This document shows, in pieces, positions 10,353 to 22,027 of a stretch of 64,000 nucleotides of DNA. The translations under genes and the position numbers were made by a program. Numbering within the stretch: the first letter of the stretch is position 1; each line of letters begins with the position of its first letter. The DNA lies in assembly GCA_022606425.2 (NCBI GenBank), contig JAHDVF020001037.1, forward strand, positions 1-64,000. The letters are read 5' to 3'. This stretch comes from Lepidostoma basale. Taxonomy: Eukaryota; Arthropoda; Insecta; Trichoptera; Lepidostomatidae. Under the pieces are notes generated by a model. That model made no database searches and had not been told where the DNA came from. It saw only the letters and a program-made list of their open reading frames with translations.

Positions 10353-11165
10353 ACTTACTAACCATCACGCCGTCTCCCCGGAGGGGTAGGCAGAAATAAT
10401 GAACCGCCACACTGTTCTGTCCTGATATACTTCTCTCATTCATACATCTTGTCATGCATGCACGTCGATTTCTCCGACTCCTCACGTGACCGACATTCAA
10501 TATTTGATTGATTTGATCTGCCACGTTTTCCTCGGCCTTCCTCTATTTCTAGCTCCGTTCACGTCGTTTAAATATGCCTTATTTACCATTCTCTCTTTAC
10601 TCATTCTTTTCGTGTGTCCAAATCACCTTAACGACCCTTTCATTATTTTGTTCATAACACAATCATTCGCACCGCATTCACTTCTTAAACTTGTATTTGA
10701 CACTCTTTCATATACAGATTTACCACACATACGTCTTAGAGATCTCATTTCTACTGCATTTATTATACTTTCATCCTTCTTTTGCCAGTTTCATGCTTCA
10801 CTTACATACATAAGGGTCGGCACAAGAACACCATTATGCACTGCCATCTTAGCTTTTTTGGATAGGCTTTTGATTGCGATGACAACTTTAAGTGCACCAT
10901 TTACTCTGTTGCCTGTTCCAACCCTTCTTTCAATATCCTTCTCCACTCTCCCATTCTTTGTAAACATACTTCCTAAATAAACAAATTCATCCAATTGTTC
11001 CAGCTTTTCACCGTTCACACTAATGTTACAGACTGTCTTCTTTCAATATCCTTCTCCACTCTCCCATTCTTTGTAAACATACTTCCTAAATAAACAAATT
11101 CATCCAATTGTTCCAGCTTTTCACCGTTCACACTAATGTTACAGACTGTCATATTTTCTTATTTT
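10353..11165 (-). mobile_element. GTTA-tail LINE with internal 113-bp duplication
   Basis: Minus-strand copy, about 0.8 kb. The ORF at 10791-11018 encodes F-V-Y-L-G-S-M-F and L-V-P-T-L-M-Y blocks; the rest is frame-broken. Its upstream part contains an exact tandem duplication (10924-11150). Confidence 0.82.
10924..11150. repeat. Exact 113-bp tandem duplication, 2 copies
   Basis: Unit 10924-11036 is repeated at 11037-11150 inside the LINE copy with no difference that I can see, so the duplication is recent. Confidence 0.9.
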
Positions 11166-12606
11166 TCGAAAATCATTACCTTGGACTTATTCACCTTCAT
11201 CATCAAATCGTATCGCTTGCATACCTCATACATACTCTAGGTGTCTACACCAGGGCTTGTAGTTCATGTTCACCTTAACCATATAGCTTGAAACTTGTGG
11301 GATCAGGGAGTGTGTTGATGGCGTTACTAATCTATCTTCAGATCATTATGAATATTTAGCACTCATAAAAAAGCGATACAAAAGATTCATATACTCTTTT
11401 TTTGTATCCTACAGCAGGTCATCTAAACTCAATTGCTGCAAACGATTTGATTATTTGATTTTTTAGCTATGATATTGATTCTCTTGACGTGTGATAGGTA
11501 GCTTATTTATCGCCACTAATATATGACCTAAGACAGTGTGACAATCACAGATTTCTCTGACTCAGAAAACGTACCCTATCCATTCCAAGCTACCTTACTG
11601 TATAATCAACCGTATACCTAGATTGATTCTGTACCTCAATTTTTTCTAAGAGATTAGTCCTTGCTATGACACAAAGAAGAAAATATATATATATATTAAC
11701 AGATTATTCCTTTATTAATTAGTACTAACAAGTTACAATATATTGTTATAGAATCTCCATATACAAGTGACCATTGTTAAATTTTGAATTTTTTTATGAA
11801 ACTTAGATATAAAAAGTTAACATGTAAATTGAATTTTTAATGATTATTCAAAATGTTATTACAATAGTTAGTAATATTAAAATTTTTGGGTGAATATTTA
11901 TTAATTTATTTAATTTAAAACATGTCATTTTTACACATTTCATTTATTTATTCTAAAATAGCTAAATTTTATCGACCGACCTTAGTCGTAATTTAAAGTT
12001 TTATTTGCAAGATTTTTTAAATTTATAACTAGTGAATATTAATCAAATCCTATACCTAAATTAAAACAATTAAATTTATAAAGTATGCTCAAATTTCTTA
12101 ACTAAGTTAAAATATAAAGAGTATGATTTGGTCTCAAAAGCGGTATTAATAAAGAGATTTATAAACTAGTAACATAATCGTACGTAAGCCCGTGTTTATG
12201 AATACGCTTACATGAAATATTAAAGTGAACATACATGAGTATTCTAAATAACAATGTTTCTCGGAAGTTCGCAAAAAGTATGTTTCCATTGTTTAATGTT
12301 TCATATTTAAACATGTTTTCCAAATATTCCATCCACCCCTGGCGCAGGGGAATTGTATAGCTCAGCCCAGACTCATTTCCCTTCACGTTATTCAATTTGA
12401 ATACAGTTTCCCTCAATGGATTGTTCCCGTTGTACGCCAGTGGTGTAGCCCGAAGTGCTTGTTGTCATAATTTACAAAATTATTACGAATAATGTATGTA
12501 AATTATACACGTGTCTGTCATTAAGGAAATTAATACGCCTTGAAAGACTGTTGGCCGTTGGTAGATGCCTTCATGATGACTGTATGTTTGATACAATTAT
12601 ACTATA
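11166..12606. other. AT-rich intergenic DNA
   Basis: About 1.4 kb without a supported feature; a short (TA)n run lies at 11684-11695. No gene recognised. Confidence 0.55.
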
Positions 12607-12614
12607 TTCTAGAC

Positions 12615-13314
12615 CAGGGATGGCGAACGACTGACTCGCGTGACCCGCGAGAGAAATTACGTGACCCGGGGGAGAAATTCGATACCGAATTCTGGGTCGT
12701 TTTCAGGGATATTTTTCGTCAGCGAACCTTTTATTTAGCTCGTCAGCGACTCGTCGGTCAGTAGTCTGAAAAATCGAATTGGTCGCTTCCAAATTCTACT
12801 GGCGGGAAATAAGGATATAGATCTGATACTGATGTTTCTACCAATTTATACGGACCACAAATAATAAAATCAGACCTCAGACAATCGTAAAGCATGCGGC
12901 CCAGACGACATTGAGACTTTTTAACGCAATACGAGTATATGACACAGAGAACATACCCCACGACTGGCTGAAGTCCACCTTTGTGACGTTACCTAAAAAA
13001 CAACATCCTAAAATATGTGGAGACTACAGATTGATCAATCTCATGAGTCACGTCCTGAAACTATTTATTACAAAAAATACATGCCAGAATACGTGGTAAA
13101 TTTAAGCAAGACTTCGACGATACTCAGTTTGGTTTCAGGAACGCGTTTGGAACACGCGACTACTAACCGAAAGTCGCTGATGATTTAAAAAAAAAGGTCG
13201 CCATCGACTTCCTACTAAATAAAAATGTGTCACGATTTTTATTTTTATAAAAACCCTAGCCAGCGCTTTTTAAAATAAATTTTACACACTTGCGAAAAAG
13301 GTTCGCCATCCCTG
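12615..13314. mobile_element. hAT-like non-autonomous DNA transposon carrying an RT fragment
   Basis: The ends are a perfect 14-bp inverted repeat, CAGGGATGGCGAAC, in the form typical of hAT-superfamily termini. They are flanked by an 8-bp target duplication, TTCTAGAC (12607-12614) and TTCTAGAT (13315-13322), one mismatch. There is no transposase ORF in the 700 bp. The interior at 12905-13190 instead carries an RT-like fragment, so the element is either a host for a nested LINE fragment or a composite that captured one. Confidence 0.85.
12905..13190 (+). pseudogene. RTE/BovB-like RT fragment inside the hAT element
   Basis: ORF 12911-13099 encodes I-P-H-D-W-L-K-S-T-F-V-T-L-P-K-K, then C-G-D-Y-R-L-I-N-L-M-S-H-V-L-K, the first RT motifs of RTE-like LINEs; a further D-D-T-Q-F-G-F-R block follows in another frame. 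It is a broken fragment with no target duplication of its own that I can see. Confidence 0.75.
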
Positions 13315-13559
13315 TTCTAGATTATAATATCATAGCTTTTATTGCAAATAGTAAGTCCCTTTTCTTATACGTGACGTATAATAAATATAATATTCCAAAT
13401 ATAATTTTAAAAAAACCTATTCGTGACTAATTGATAGCGGGGATAAACGATGCTTTTGAATAGATTAAAATTTTAACTGTTAAAAATATAATAATGCTGT
13501 GTTTTGTTTTCCGTGAACATGCTCTTATTTATAATTAGATATTTAAAAAAAAAAACTAA

Positions 13560-14265
13560 CTCACCATCACGCCGTCTCCCCGAAGGGGTAGGCAGAAATA
13601 ATGGACTGCCACACTTTTCTTTCCTGACATATTTCTCTCGCTTCCTCAACATTCATACATCGTGTCATGCACGCGCGTCGATTTCTCTGACTCCTCAAAT
13701 GGCCGACATTCAATATTTGATTTATTTGATCGTGCCACGTTTTCCTCGGTCTTCCTCTATTTCTGGTTCCATTTACATCATTAACATATAATTTTTTTAC
13801 CATTCTTTCTTCATTCATTCTTTCATATGTCCAAACCATCTTAATGATCCTTTCATTATTTTGTTCATGACACCATCATTCGCACCGCATTCACTTCTTA
13901 TATTTTCATTCGACACTCTATCATACACAGAATATCCACACATTCGTCTAAGAGATCTCATTTCTACTGCATTTATTCTACTTTCATCCTTCTTTTGCCA
14001 GTTCCATGCTTCGCTTCCATACATAAGGGTCGGTAGAAGAACACCATTGTGCACTGCCATTCTAGCTTTTTTGATAGGTTTTTGTTTGCGATGACAACTT
14101 TAAGTGCACCATTCACTTTGTTGCCTGCCCCAACCCTTCTTTCAATATCCCTCTCCACTCGCCCATCTCTTGTAAACATACTACCTAAATACGCGAACTC
14201 AACTACTTGCTCCAAATTTTCACCATTCACGCTAATGTTGCAGACTGTCGTGGTTTCTTCCATTA
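13560..14265 (-). mobile_element. GTTA-tail LINE, 5'-truncated copy
   Basis: About 0.7 kb on the minus strand, from the terminal block through the C-terminal domain to the region after the RT core, in three overlapping ORFs (13567-13839, 13815-14060, 13973-14263) separated by frameshifts. It is one of the better copies for building a family consensus. Confidence 0.85.
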
Positions 14266-14329
14266 GATATTTTACTTTACATAATCCTCTTTACTACTGC
14301 AAGTGAAATAAAATAAGTTTAGACTAGGT

Positions 14330-14565
14330 ATATAATCATGAATACGAATGAAAACGTCTGTTTTCTAGAAGTTTTTATTACAATTTATGCGAATTATATG
14401 TTATGCCTTACTAAGGCAAAAAATGTCAGCAACATTTTATAATGTCTTAGCAAACCGAAACGTGTCATTCGCAATAAATATAATAAAACTTATAAAAAAT
14501 AGTAATTTTTATTCGTATTGATTACTTAATATATTTTTTATACCATTGTTCAAGAAACAATAAAA
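14330..14565. mobile_element. Hairpin family B, copy B1
   Basis: Arms ACGAATGAAAACGTCTGTTTTC (22 bp; the first 20 are family-typical) at 14343-14364 and the inverted partner near 14460-14505. The constant end TTGTTCAAGAAACAA lies at 14547-14561. The ribozyme boxes are decayed. Confidence 0.6.
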
Positions 14566-15613
14566 AGAACATAAAATGTAAACTGTTAAAAATTGTTTCA
14601 TTTCGTTTAAGTTTTTAAATACAGATTGAAAAATATTTACCATAAACAATCATTCTTCATAGATGGCGTTAGTGGGTGGATTGTATAGATTAATCTTAAA
14701 AAAAAAAAAAAAAATTAATTAGTACAATCAAATCTACACAGATGGCTAACTGGAACTGACACGTGAAGATAGGTATGGATTTGGAGTATATATACAACTT
14801 CCAAAAATGTATCATGCATGATCATAATAACAATGGTGGAATGGGGAATGTTGTAATTACATAAAAGCGTGCGCTTAACCCAACCAATGACAGGTCATAA
14901 GTCCTGTAAACACCTTGATCATCCATATTCAGTTTCCAGTTTGTTTCTTCGTCTCTATTGAGATACAATTAAAAATTTGAAAAATATTTATTTATAAATG
15001 TGGATGTTATAATTGTTGAATTTAATTTGAATGATTTGCATTTTCCCAAAATATTTTTAAACTTTTGGGTGATAAGTTTCGGATGGTTCATCTTTCGTTT
15101 ACAAATGTGTACACCGAAGAAGGACGAGAACCGGCCAAAAAATTGTGAATCCGTGATAAAAAGTTATGACAAAGAAGAAAATGATTGTGTTACTTATTTT
15201 ACTGCTGGTTTAACAAAATAAATTTTATATTAATGTCGTACACAAATAACAAAAATAACATTTACGTACCAATTCGGGGGTGATTTTAATCTCCGTGCTT
15301 TAATTCAAAACTCAATCCAGAGAATGTATTCTAAGAGAATTGAGCAAAAGAATCAAGTGTATTGGAGTGGCTCGACAGTAATTACTCTCGATATGGGGGC
15401 AACTGGAATGCCCCAACCAAAGTAACCCCACCGTGCTCGCTCGCTTTAATGGGACCATTCATTATTTTTAAGTCAAATGTCAAAAACATTTTATAGAGCT
15501 CTCAAGAAATGTTTAGATTGAGATTTCTGATTGGATACGTATAATATAATGTTTTGAGATATTTATACTTGTAAGGATATCCGATGTTTATACAATCTTC
15601 AAGCCCTGTATAA
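14566..15613. other. Unassigned sequence
   Basis: Mostly AT-rich; GC-richer at 15270-15450. The short ORF at 15000-15221 has no recognisable content. Confidence 0.4.
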
Positions 15614-15625
15614 GATAATTGATTT

Positions 15626-15769
15626 GACGAATTTATATGAATTAAAACACTGTTTTTACCACTTTTGAGTAGATTCCACTTCAAAAGTGAAAAAAAACAG
15701 TGTTTTAATTCATAAAAATTCGTCCTCATGGAATTCCACAGTATTTACGCTTAAAGTTTATCTGAAATT
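15626..15769. mobile_element. Hairpin family C, deleted copy C3
   Basis: Two outer arms of family C joined directly (loop near 15668) without the ribozyme part. Flanked by the exact 12-bp direct repeat GATAATTGATTT (15614-15625 and 15770-15781). The right end carries the constant end of family C. Confidence 0.78.
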
Positions 15770-15831
15770 GATAATTGATTTAAATAATACTGGAATATTT
15801 TTAATTTATTATTTCCTTTTACATTTCCCAC

Positions 15832-16412
15832 CATCTGGGGTCGGCCCTCCTCGTACGAAAACGCCAAACTTTTCTATTATGGCTCATTTCCACCGTCAGG
15901 GTCTCGTGTTATAGCTCTTTTTCTATGTTGGCCCACCATTGGGCGACCTCTTCCCCTTGATTTTGTGGGAATGCTGCTGGCTTTTTCACATACCACCGGA
16001 GTCGAGATTCTATCGTCTTGTCTGTTAATAGGGCAACCTTAAAGCTACCCCTCACGTATTCGTTCCCTACGTAGTCCAGCATTGTGACGCCTCCGGGCCA
16101 CCTCAGCATTCTCATATAGGCAGCATGGACTCTACGTTCGTGGAATTTTTTGTTGGTCCAGCTTTATATAGCATGTCGGGCCTTACTGTAGTCATGTAAA
16201 CATTTCCCTTAGCCTTGATTGACATTTTTTGATCAAATAGGACACTCGAATGAGGATCTCCCTTGAGCCAGGCGGTGTTTATCCTATGTTTGACATCAGG
16301 GTCTACGTTTGCATCCGCAGTAAGAACCGACCAGAGATACTTAAATTGGGACACTTTGGAAACTAGAATATTGTCAATATAAATTCTATTTCCGTGTGTC
16401 AAATATGTACAT
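15832..16412 (-). mobile_element. RTE-like LINE C-terminal remnant
   Basis: Two broken frames on the minus strand (16112-16402 and 15909-16115) hold F-K-Y-L-W-S-V, V-K-H-R-I-N, S-I-K-A-K-G and, near the end, Q-W-W-A-N-I-E-K-E-L. The same end motif, in diverged form, occurs at 20870-20900, so both belong to one old family. Confidence 0.65.
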
Positions 16413-16424
16413 AAAATTGATTCA

Positions 16425-16635
16425 GTTGATATAAATTAATTAATACGAATGAAAATGTCTGTTTTCGAGAAGTTTTATTTTATGGGAATGACATGTTTCA
16501 CATTTTATGGCAATATCAAATGGAAACAATGAGAACATTTCATAATTCCCTAGCAAGGCGAAACATATCTTTCCCATTGATTACAATAAAACTTCTAGAA
16601 AATATGTGTTTTCATTCGTATTAATTATTTATTAT
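16425..16635. mobile_element. Hairpin family B, copy B2
   Basis: Inverted arms TACGAATGAAAATGTCTG (16444-16461) and its partner ending CATTCGTATTA (16613-16623), with CATGTTTC / GAAACAT cores. Directly followed by a GAA-tail LINE fragment. Confidence 0.6.
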
Positions 16636-16637
16636 TT

Positions 16638-16965
16638 CAGAGTCAGAAACGATACGGTGAGAGAAAAAACAAAAGTCACTGACATCGTCCACTGGATGGC
16701 GACTCTAAAATGGCAATGAGCAGATCACGTAGCCAGAAGCTCAGACGAAAAGTGGACAATAAGACTGCTGACTTGGAGACCGTGGACGGCAAAGAGAAGT
16801 GCAGGGCGACCGCAACTACGGTGGAAGGATGATCTAAACAGACACGTCGGAATAACCTGGATGCAGTCTGCATAGGACAGAGTGACATGGAAGCGAATGG
16901 AGGAGGCCTTTGTCCAGGAGTGCACGGGAATAGGCTGAGGAAGAAGAGGTGAAGAAGAAAAATTA
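16638..16965 (+). mobile_element. GAA-tail LINE, 3' fragment
   Basis: Plus-strand 3' end of a second LINE family. Conserved words are R-P-W-T-A-K-R-S-A-G-R-P-Q-L-R-W and, after frame breaks, the end block around GAATAGGCTGAGGAAGAAG. Close relatives lie at 31073, 34375 and (minus) 56340. Confidence 0.78.
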
Positions 16966-17855
16966 TTTAATATGGATTATTGTTTTTTATAATAATTATT
17001 TATTATGGACGTATTTTATACTATAATTTATAATTCTTTATTTCAGCAAATTGAATCCACCATCAATTAAAAAAAAAGTAGATTTTTAAATTATTAATGA
17101 CTTTACAAACAACATTTTGTTTAAATAATTAAAACATAAAATAAAATTGAAAATTAATTTATTATGATATACAAGTATACTCGTATGTAGTGTGCTTCCA
17201 CTTGTGTTTGTCGTTGACCTGTATCGGCAGCTTGCTGTCATCTTCTGGACTTGAAAATCTTGTTTATTTTTTTGATAATTAACACAAGTTTTTTTTTAAT
17301 GAAAAATAGTAGCTCTTAAGTTTATCATTATTTCTTGGTATATCATTATAACTCAGTATATCATTATTATCTCTCCATCATTCAACATTACATATAAATA
17401 ATCTTAGTTTTAAAACATTTTGAATCACTTTACACCAATAACTTTGGATTACAGGTAACATAGATTTTTAATTCTCAGCATTAGCAAATCTGAGTATTTT
17501 ATAAGTTTTGATATATTACAGATTCCAGAAAATGGCTAACTGGTCGAAACTTGAACGAGTGGAATAAAACTTAATATTCACAATCACAATATATTTTTTT
17601 CGTTTTCATTGACCACCATCGATTTTTTTGCAATTAAATATAAATATTTCTGATTTGTTTATCATAAATTAGGGTTATTTCCTTACACTTATTTGAAAAT
17701 CGAACATATTTTATGATGGATAGATAAGAAATGTTCTAACTAAATAATCATACATGGATCACCACAATATCATTAAATTCAATTATTGTACATAACATAT
17801 GATTATTATAATAGAATATTTCTGTTTATTTTAGTTTCATATACAATTTTGTAAA
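16966..17855. other. AT-rich intergenic DNA, no feature seen
   Basis: No ORF, no repeat edge recognised. Confidence 0.5.
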
Positions 17856-17936
17856 ATTAAAAATGCATTCGTGAAATTTTATTATGTTTTATGGGAGTGA
17901 CATGTTTTGCTTGCTATGGTATTATCAAAATTATTT

Positions 17937-18164
17937 AAATAGTACATTGTTTTTGCCGAAACACTATGATACTTCAACATTATTACTGTTAAAATTTAAA
18001 ACACTGTTATAACGTCACAATTTCTTTTTATCACTAAGAGTGGCGCGACAACTGTTTCGCCAACCGATGTTGGCATCATCAGGTGTTACAATAAACTAAA
18101 GTTGCAAATGAAATTTTCATTTGTAACATTAGTTTATTGTAACACCTGATGATGCCAACATCAA
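17937..18164 (-). mobile_element. Hairpin family A, copy A3
   Basis: Exact 11-bp direct repeats CAAAATTATTT at 17926-17936 and 18165-18175. The left end is the constant end; the right arm is truncated in the middle of ribozyme stem II. Confidence 0.88.
18047..18082 (-). ncRNA. Hammerhead ribozyme, family A (copy A3)
   Basis: Minus strand: CUGAUGA, stem II UGCCAAC / GUUGGC (six clean pairs), GAAA, stem III ACAGUUGU, GUC. This is the most regular family A core in the window; the cleavage site is about 110 nt upstream of the constant end. The partner arm retains CUGAUGA at 18146-18152 but is cut off. Confidence 0.8.
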
Positions 18165-18294
18165 CAAAATTATTTGATTACGTCCTGGTAAGGCGAATCA
18201 TACCACTCTCATAAAATATAATAGATCATACAGAAAAATGCTATCTTTCTGGGTGCTTTGTGTATGTAAGTTTTCGGTAAATATGTAAACTTGT

Positions 18295-18800
18295 ATTAGT
18301 GTGACCAACCCTTATGTATGGAAACGAAGCATGGAACTGCCAAAAGAAGGATGAAAGTAGAATAAATGCAGAAGAAATGAGATCTCTCTTAGACAAATGT
18401 GTGGATACTCTATGTATGATAGAGTGTCGAATGAAAACATAAGAAGTGAATGCGCTGCGAATGATGGTGTTATGAACAAAATAATGAAAGGATCATTAAG
18501 ATAATTTGGACATATGGAATGAATGAATGAAGAAAGAATGGTAAAAAAAAAAATTATATGTTAACGATGGAAATGGAACCAGAAATAGAGGAAGACCTAG
18601 GAAAATGTGGCACGATCAAATAAATGAAATATTGAATATCGGCCATGTGAGAAGTCAGAGAAATCGACGCGCGTGCATGACACGATGTATGAATGTTGAA
18701 GAATCGAGAGAAATATGTCAGGAAAGAAAAGTGTGGCAGTCCATTATTTCTGCCTAACCCTTCGGGGAGACGGCGTGATGGTTGGTTAGTTAGTTAGTTG
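18295..18800 (+). mobile_element. GTTA-tail LINE, 5'-truncated copy
   Basis: About 0.5 kb from the L-M-Y-G region through the basic block and the terminal block to (GTTA)n at 18780-18798. Frameshifted throughout. Confidence 0.82.
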
Positions 18801-19449
18801 TATTTAGTGTTTACAAACAATAGTGTTAATTTTAAATTGCACAAGTTTTGTCTTATCTAAAAAATAATTCCGACTTTTGTCTGGGTAATATAAATGGTTT
18901 TTGAATGATTGTAACTTGTTTAATTTCAATTAATTGTTTTCATAATTTCACTTTGTATATATAAATACAATGTAATCTACAATATTTGTTATCAAAATGC
19001 GTGAATCTTTATTGTATCACGTACCTATTAATTTGCTCTCTACAATATCAATTGCGTAAGAATTTATTTTCTTTTGAAGTCATCACAATTAATTCGGTTC
19101 TATAGTGGTAGAAGTCATGTCGGGGTAACGTTTTGTTTCATTTCAACCCCTTATTAACCCAAACTTTCAACTTTTTCATTTGACGTCAATATAAAAGGAA
19201 TGGCGCTTTTTAGAAGGGAGGGATAAACAGAAGCGAATTCGTTTAATTACATGTATTGTATTATACGATATATTTTTAATGTATAAGAAATAGAAGAAAA
19301 CTATAAGTTCTATACTATTCTGTACTTCTATACTATGTACTAGAAGAATACTAAGGTAGAATACCACAAAGTATTCTATATTAAAAAAATCTTTTTTATG
19401 TTTCTTTGGGTATCTTTGACAAGTTCAATACCGGATTAATTTAACGAAA
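18801..19449. other. AT-rich intergenic DNA, no feature seen
   Basis: No gene or repeat edge recognised. Confidence 0.5.
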
Positions 19450-19855
19450 CTTACTAACAAATCATCACACAAGGCAGGCAGAGAGGATGGATTGCCATAC
19501 GGCTCTGTCCTGACATACTCCTCGAACTTCTTCTACATTCATACATCGTAACATGCACGCCCCATGATTTATAAATTTTTTTCTTAACCATTCGTTTCAT
19601 ATGTCCAAACCCCCTCAGGGATTCTTTTTATATTTTAATTATGATGCAATCATCTACCTTACACTTCTTCGTTCGGTATTATCATACAATGTTTTTCCGC
19701 ATATTCTTTTCAATGATCTCATTTCTACGGCACTTATCCTACGTTCATTCTCCTTTGGCCAGCTCCAAGCTTCACTTTCTTACATAAACGTTGGCTCAAG
19801 AACTCCATTATGTACTCCAAACTTTGCTTCGATGGGTATATTTCTGTTTTGCAGT
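19450..19855 (-). mobile_element. GTTA-tail LINE, old diverged copy
   Basis: Recognisable from the terminal block order (ATGGATTGCCA, CATCGTAACATGCACG, ATATGTCCAAACC) but heavily diverged and missing the TAAC repeats. Confidence 0.65.
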
Positions 19856-19994
19856 GATGAATAATTAATTGATTATTTTACGATTTATATTATCAATTTG
19901 CAACGTGTGGAATCAAACATTTTAGATTTTGGCTCATAACTTAAGAAAACTTAATATTTTATAACAAAATAAAGTAACCAAATGCATTGTCCCC

Positions 19995-20340
19995 GATAGA
20001 TATCTCCGACAGCGACAGCACAGATTGTTTTACCTACAGGCCGCCAGAACCAATCTGCCTCTGGTGACGCCGGTGGGAAGAGCAATTAGTCTACTGAATG
20101 CGGTCTCCTCGGAGATCGAAGTCTTTCATGTTAGTGAAAGTACGTTCAGGGGACAAATACTCTTGACTTTGGAAATTATTTTGTCTTCCTAATGTCGAAC
20201 CATCACTAATGCGTTCCTGGTATTATGTTGTATTTTTATAATATTTTACCTGTACTCAACTGATGCCTTAAACATTTATGCTGTTTGTAATGTCTTTTGA
20301 GTAAATAAACTGGTTTGATTTGATTTGATTTGATCCCTCT
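19995..20340 (+). mobile_element. LINE 3' end with (TTTGA)n tail
   Basis: A translated block R-T-N-L-P-L-V-T-P-V-G-R-A followed by L-L-N matches the last conserved stretch of several LINE ORFs. A UTR and AATAAACTGG then lead to TTTGA repeats at 20316-20335, the probable 3' tail. A second copy of the protein block is at 25745-25870. Confidence 0.6.
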
Positions 20341-20789
20341 CGTAAATTTAACATTATTTAAATTTGGACTCTTACTTTTATTTCTATGCACTACTTTGCA
20401 AATTCGTGTATATTGTCAGTTCAAATAACATTTAATATAAAATGAAAGTTTTATAAAGGATTTTAGTGTTTTAAACATTTTGTATATGATTTATTAAATG
20501 GTGGTGTTTTAGTTATGATCTTGTTCTAAATTGACTACTTACGAGTTCTTCTTCGATGTTTTTACAGCTCACATAGAGGCTAGACTCCATTAGTCCTCGC
20601 CTTCCAGTCTCTCAGTCTTGAAGTAGTTGTGCAGCGTCCCTCCTCACCTTATTCCCACTACTTACGAGTAAGTATAATATAATAAAGTAATATTTTAATG
20701 GAAATAAAAGTTTCAACGTCTTTAATGCGTTAAGGATAGTTATCATAATACTGTTTTCTCTCTTCGTGAGTACTTTACAAATTACAATT
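20341..20789. other. Unassigned AT-rich sequence
   Basis: Contains a CTTCTTCTTCG-like word at 20547 that may be an eroded LINE end; otherwise nothing recognised. Confidence 0.4.
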
Positions 20790-21005
20790 TCTATAAAAGC
20801 AAAAATATTATCCAAAAAGCTCTCAGCATTCCCATAAAATCAAGAGGTAGAGGCCACCTAATGCCAAAATGGTGGGCCAACATGGAAAAGGATCTGCAGC
20901 AAGAGAACCTGACAGTGAAGATGAGCCAGGATATAAAAGTTTTGCGTCTTCGTAATATCTCAGGTGATGGAAATTGCAAAGGGAAAGAAGAAGAAATGAA
21001 CTTCA
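20790..21005 (+). mobile_element. RTE-like LINE C-terminal remnant
   Basis: Translates to R-G-R-G-H-L-M-P-K-W-W-A-N-M-E-K-D-L, similar to the end of the fragment at 15832-16412. Confidence 0.5.
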
Positions 21006-21094
21006 ACATAAAGAATATTTTTAGTTTGATTACTTCCTAACAATCCTAATGCAACTGATTACTGTTGACTAGAGAAGTAATGAAAAAAAATTAT

Positions 21095-21450
21095 GTTGCA
21101 CAATAGGCCAAGGAAAGATCCATGTTGGGTATCACTTAGAGACCACTTAGCCAACGTGAAGATAAGAAGACGCATAAGGGTTACCGATATAGGGATATGC
21201 ATTGCGAGGATGAAGTTGAAATGGGCTGGACATGTGTGCCAACGAAACAAGGTTACTGAATGGAGGTCAAAGTCTGGCAGGAGAAGTGTCGGGAGCCAAG
21301 CAGGTTGAGCGATGATATTGTGCGGACGTCGGGAATGGCTTGCGGAGAACACTGGTGAGAGACCGAAAGAGACGGTGCGGGGGTGGAGAGGCTTACTTCC
21401 AGCAGTGGATAGAAATAGACTGACGAAGACTATTCTTATAATGATCTCCA
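21095..21450 (+). mobile_element. GAA-type LINE C-terminal fragment
   Basis: Two plus-strand frames (21093-21308, 21312-21503) with V-S-L-R-D, L-K-W-A-G-H-V, R-W-S-K-like and W-R-G-L-L-P-A-V-D blocks and the end word GACTGACGAAGAC. Related to, but not the same subfamily as, 16638 and 34375. Confidence 0.65.
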
Positions 21451-21889
21451 ATTTTTTGTTTCGAAATAAACTAAATCAGTACATAAATCTAAAAATGAGG
21501 TAAGCTAATTGACGTCACTTCAAGAACCATAATTAGCTTTTAAGACCAAGCACACTGTGTCAGTACAAAAATTAATTGTCTTAATTTCCCTACTCCTAAC
21601 TGATTCGTTCCTGATTTCCAGGGGTGTAGTCAGGGGAGCCGAAAGGAAAGTTTCAAACAGTGTTATAAAATGAATTTATTATAGTATTTGTTCAGCACAA
21701 TCCCACCCCAACGGCCCACCCTCTATCTTTACAACTCTTTCTTTGGCAGCATTATATTATTTTCGTCCTTCCATATATCATGCGCTTTGTACCGGGGACT
21801 CTTTCTCGAATCTGAGTAGAACTATCAACCATTTTATAGGGCAGAATGACTCATTTATATACTTAAAATAATATTCAAATAATAATAAT
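21451..21889. other. Unassigned sequence
   Basis: No gene or repeat edge recognised. Confidence 0.4.
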
Positions 21890-21994
21890 TAAATAAAACG
21901 ATGTTTTTTAACTACTTCCACTTTTGTCTTTATTTAGACAGCGACCGGTTTCGCCAGGCTCGCTGGCATCGACAGACTCCGAGTCTGTCGATGC
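21890..21994 (-). mobile_element. Hairpin family G, copy G2
   Basis: Constant end at 21890, a hammerhead-like core on the minus strand at 21943-21975 (GUCGAUG, stem II CCAG/CUGG, CGAAAC, ACCGGU, GUC), then the first bases of the inverted partner before it is cut off at a GTTA-tail LINE fragment. Confidence 0.52.
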
Positions 21995-22027
21995 CTATTT
22001 TTTTACCATTCTTTCTTCATTAATTTT

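Larger units (their letters stand above)
17858..18240. mobile_element. Hairpin family B, copy B3, interrupted by A3
   Basis: A family B element (left half 17858-17936, right half 18165-18240) split by insertion of a family A element. The 11-bp repeat CAAAATTATTT at both junctions belongs to family B sequence and marks the insertion site. Confidence 0.7.

Noticed and set aside
10486..10980. 164-residue plus-strand ORF
   Set aside because: Antisense of a minus-strand GTTA-tail LINE copy. The same antisense pattern recurs at 8216, 13861, 41435, 47239 and 54570.
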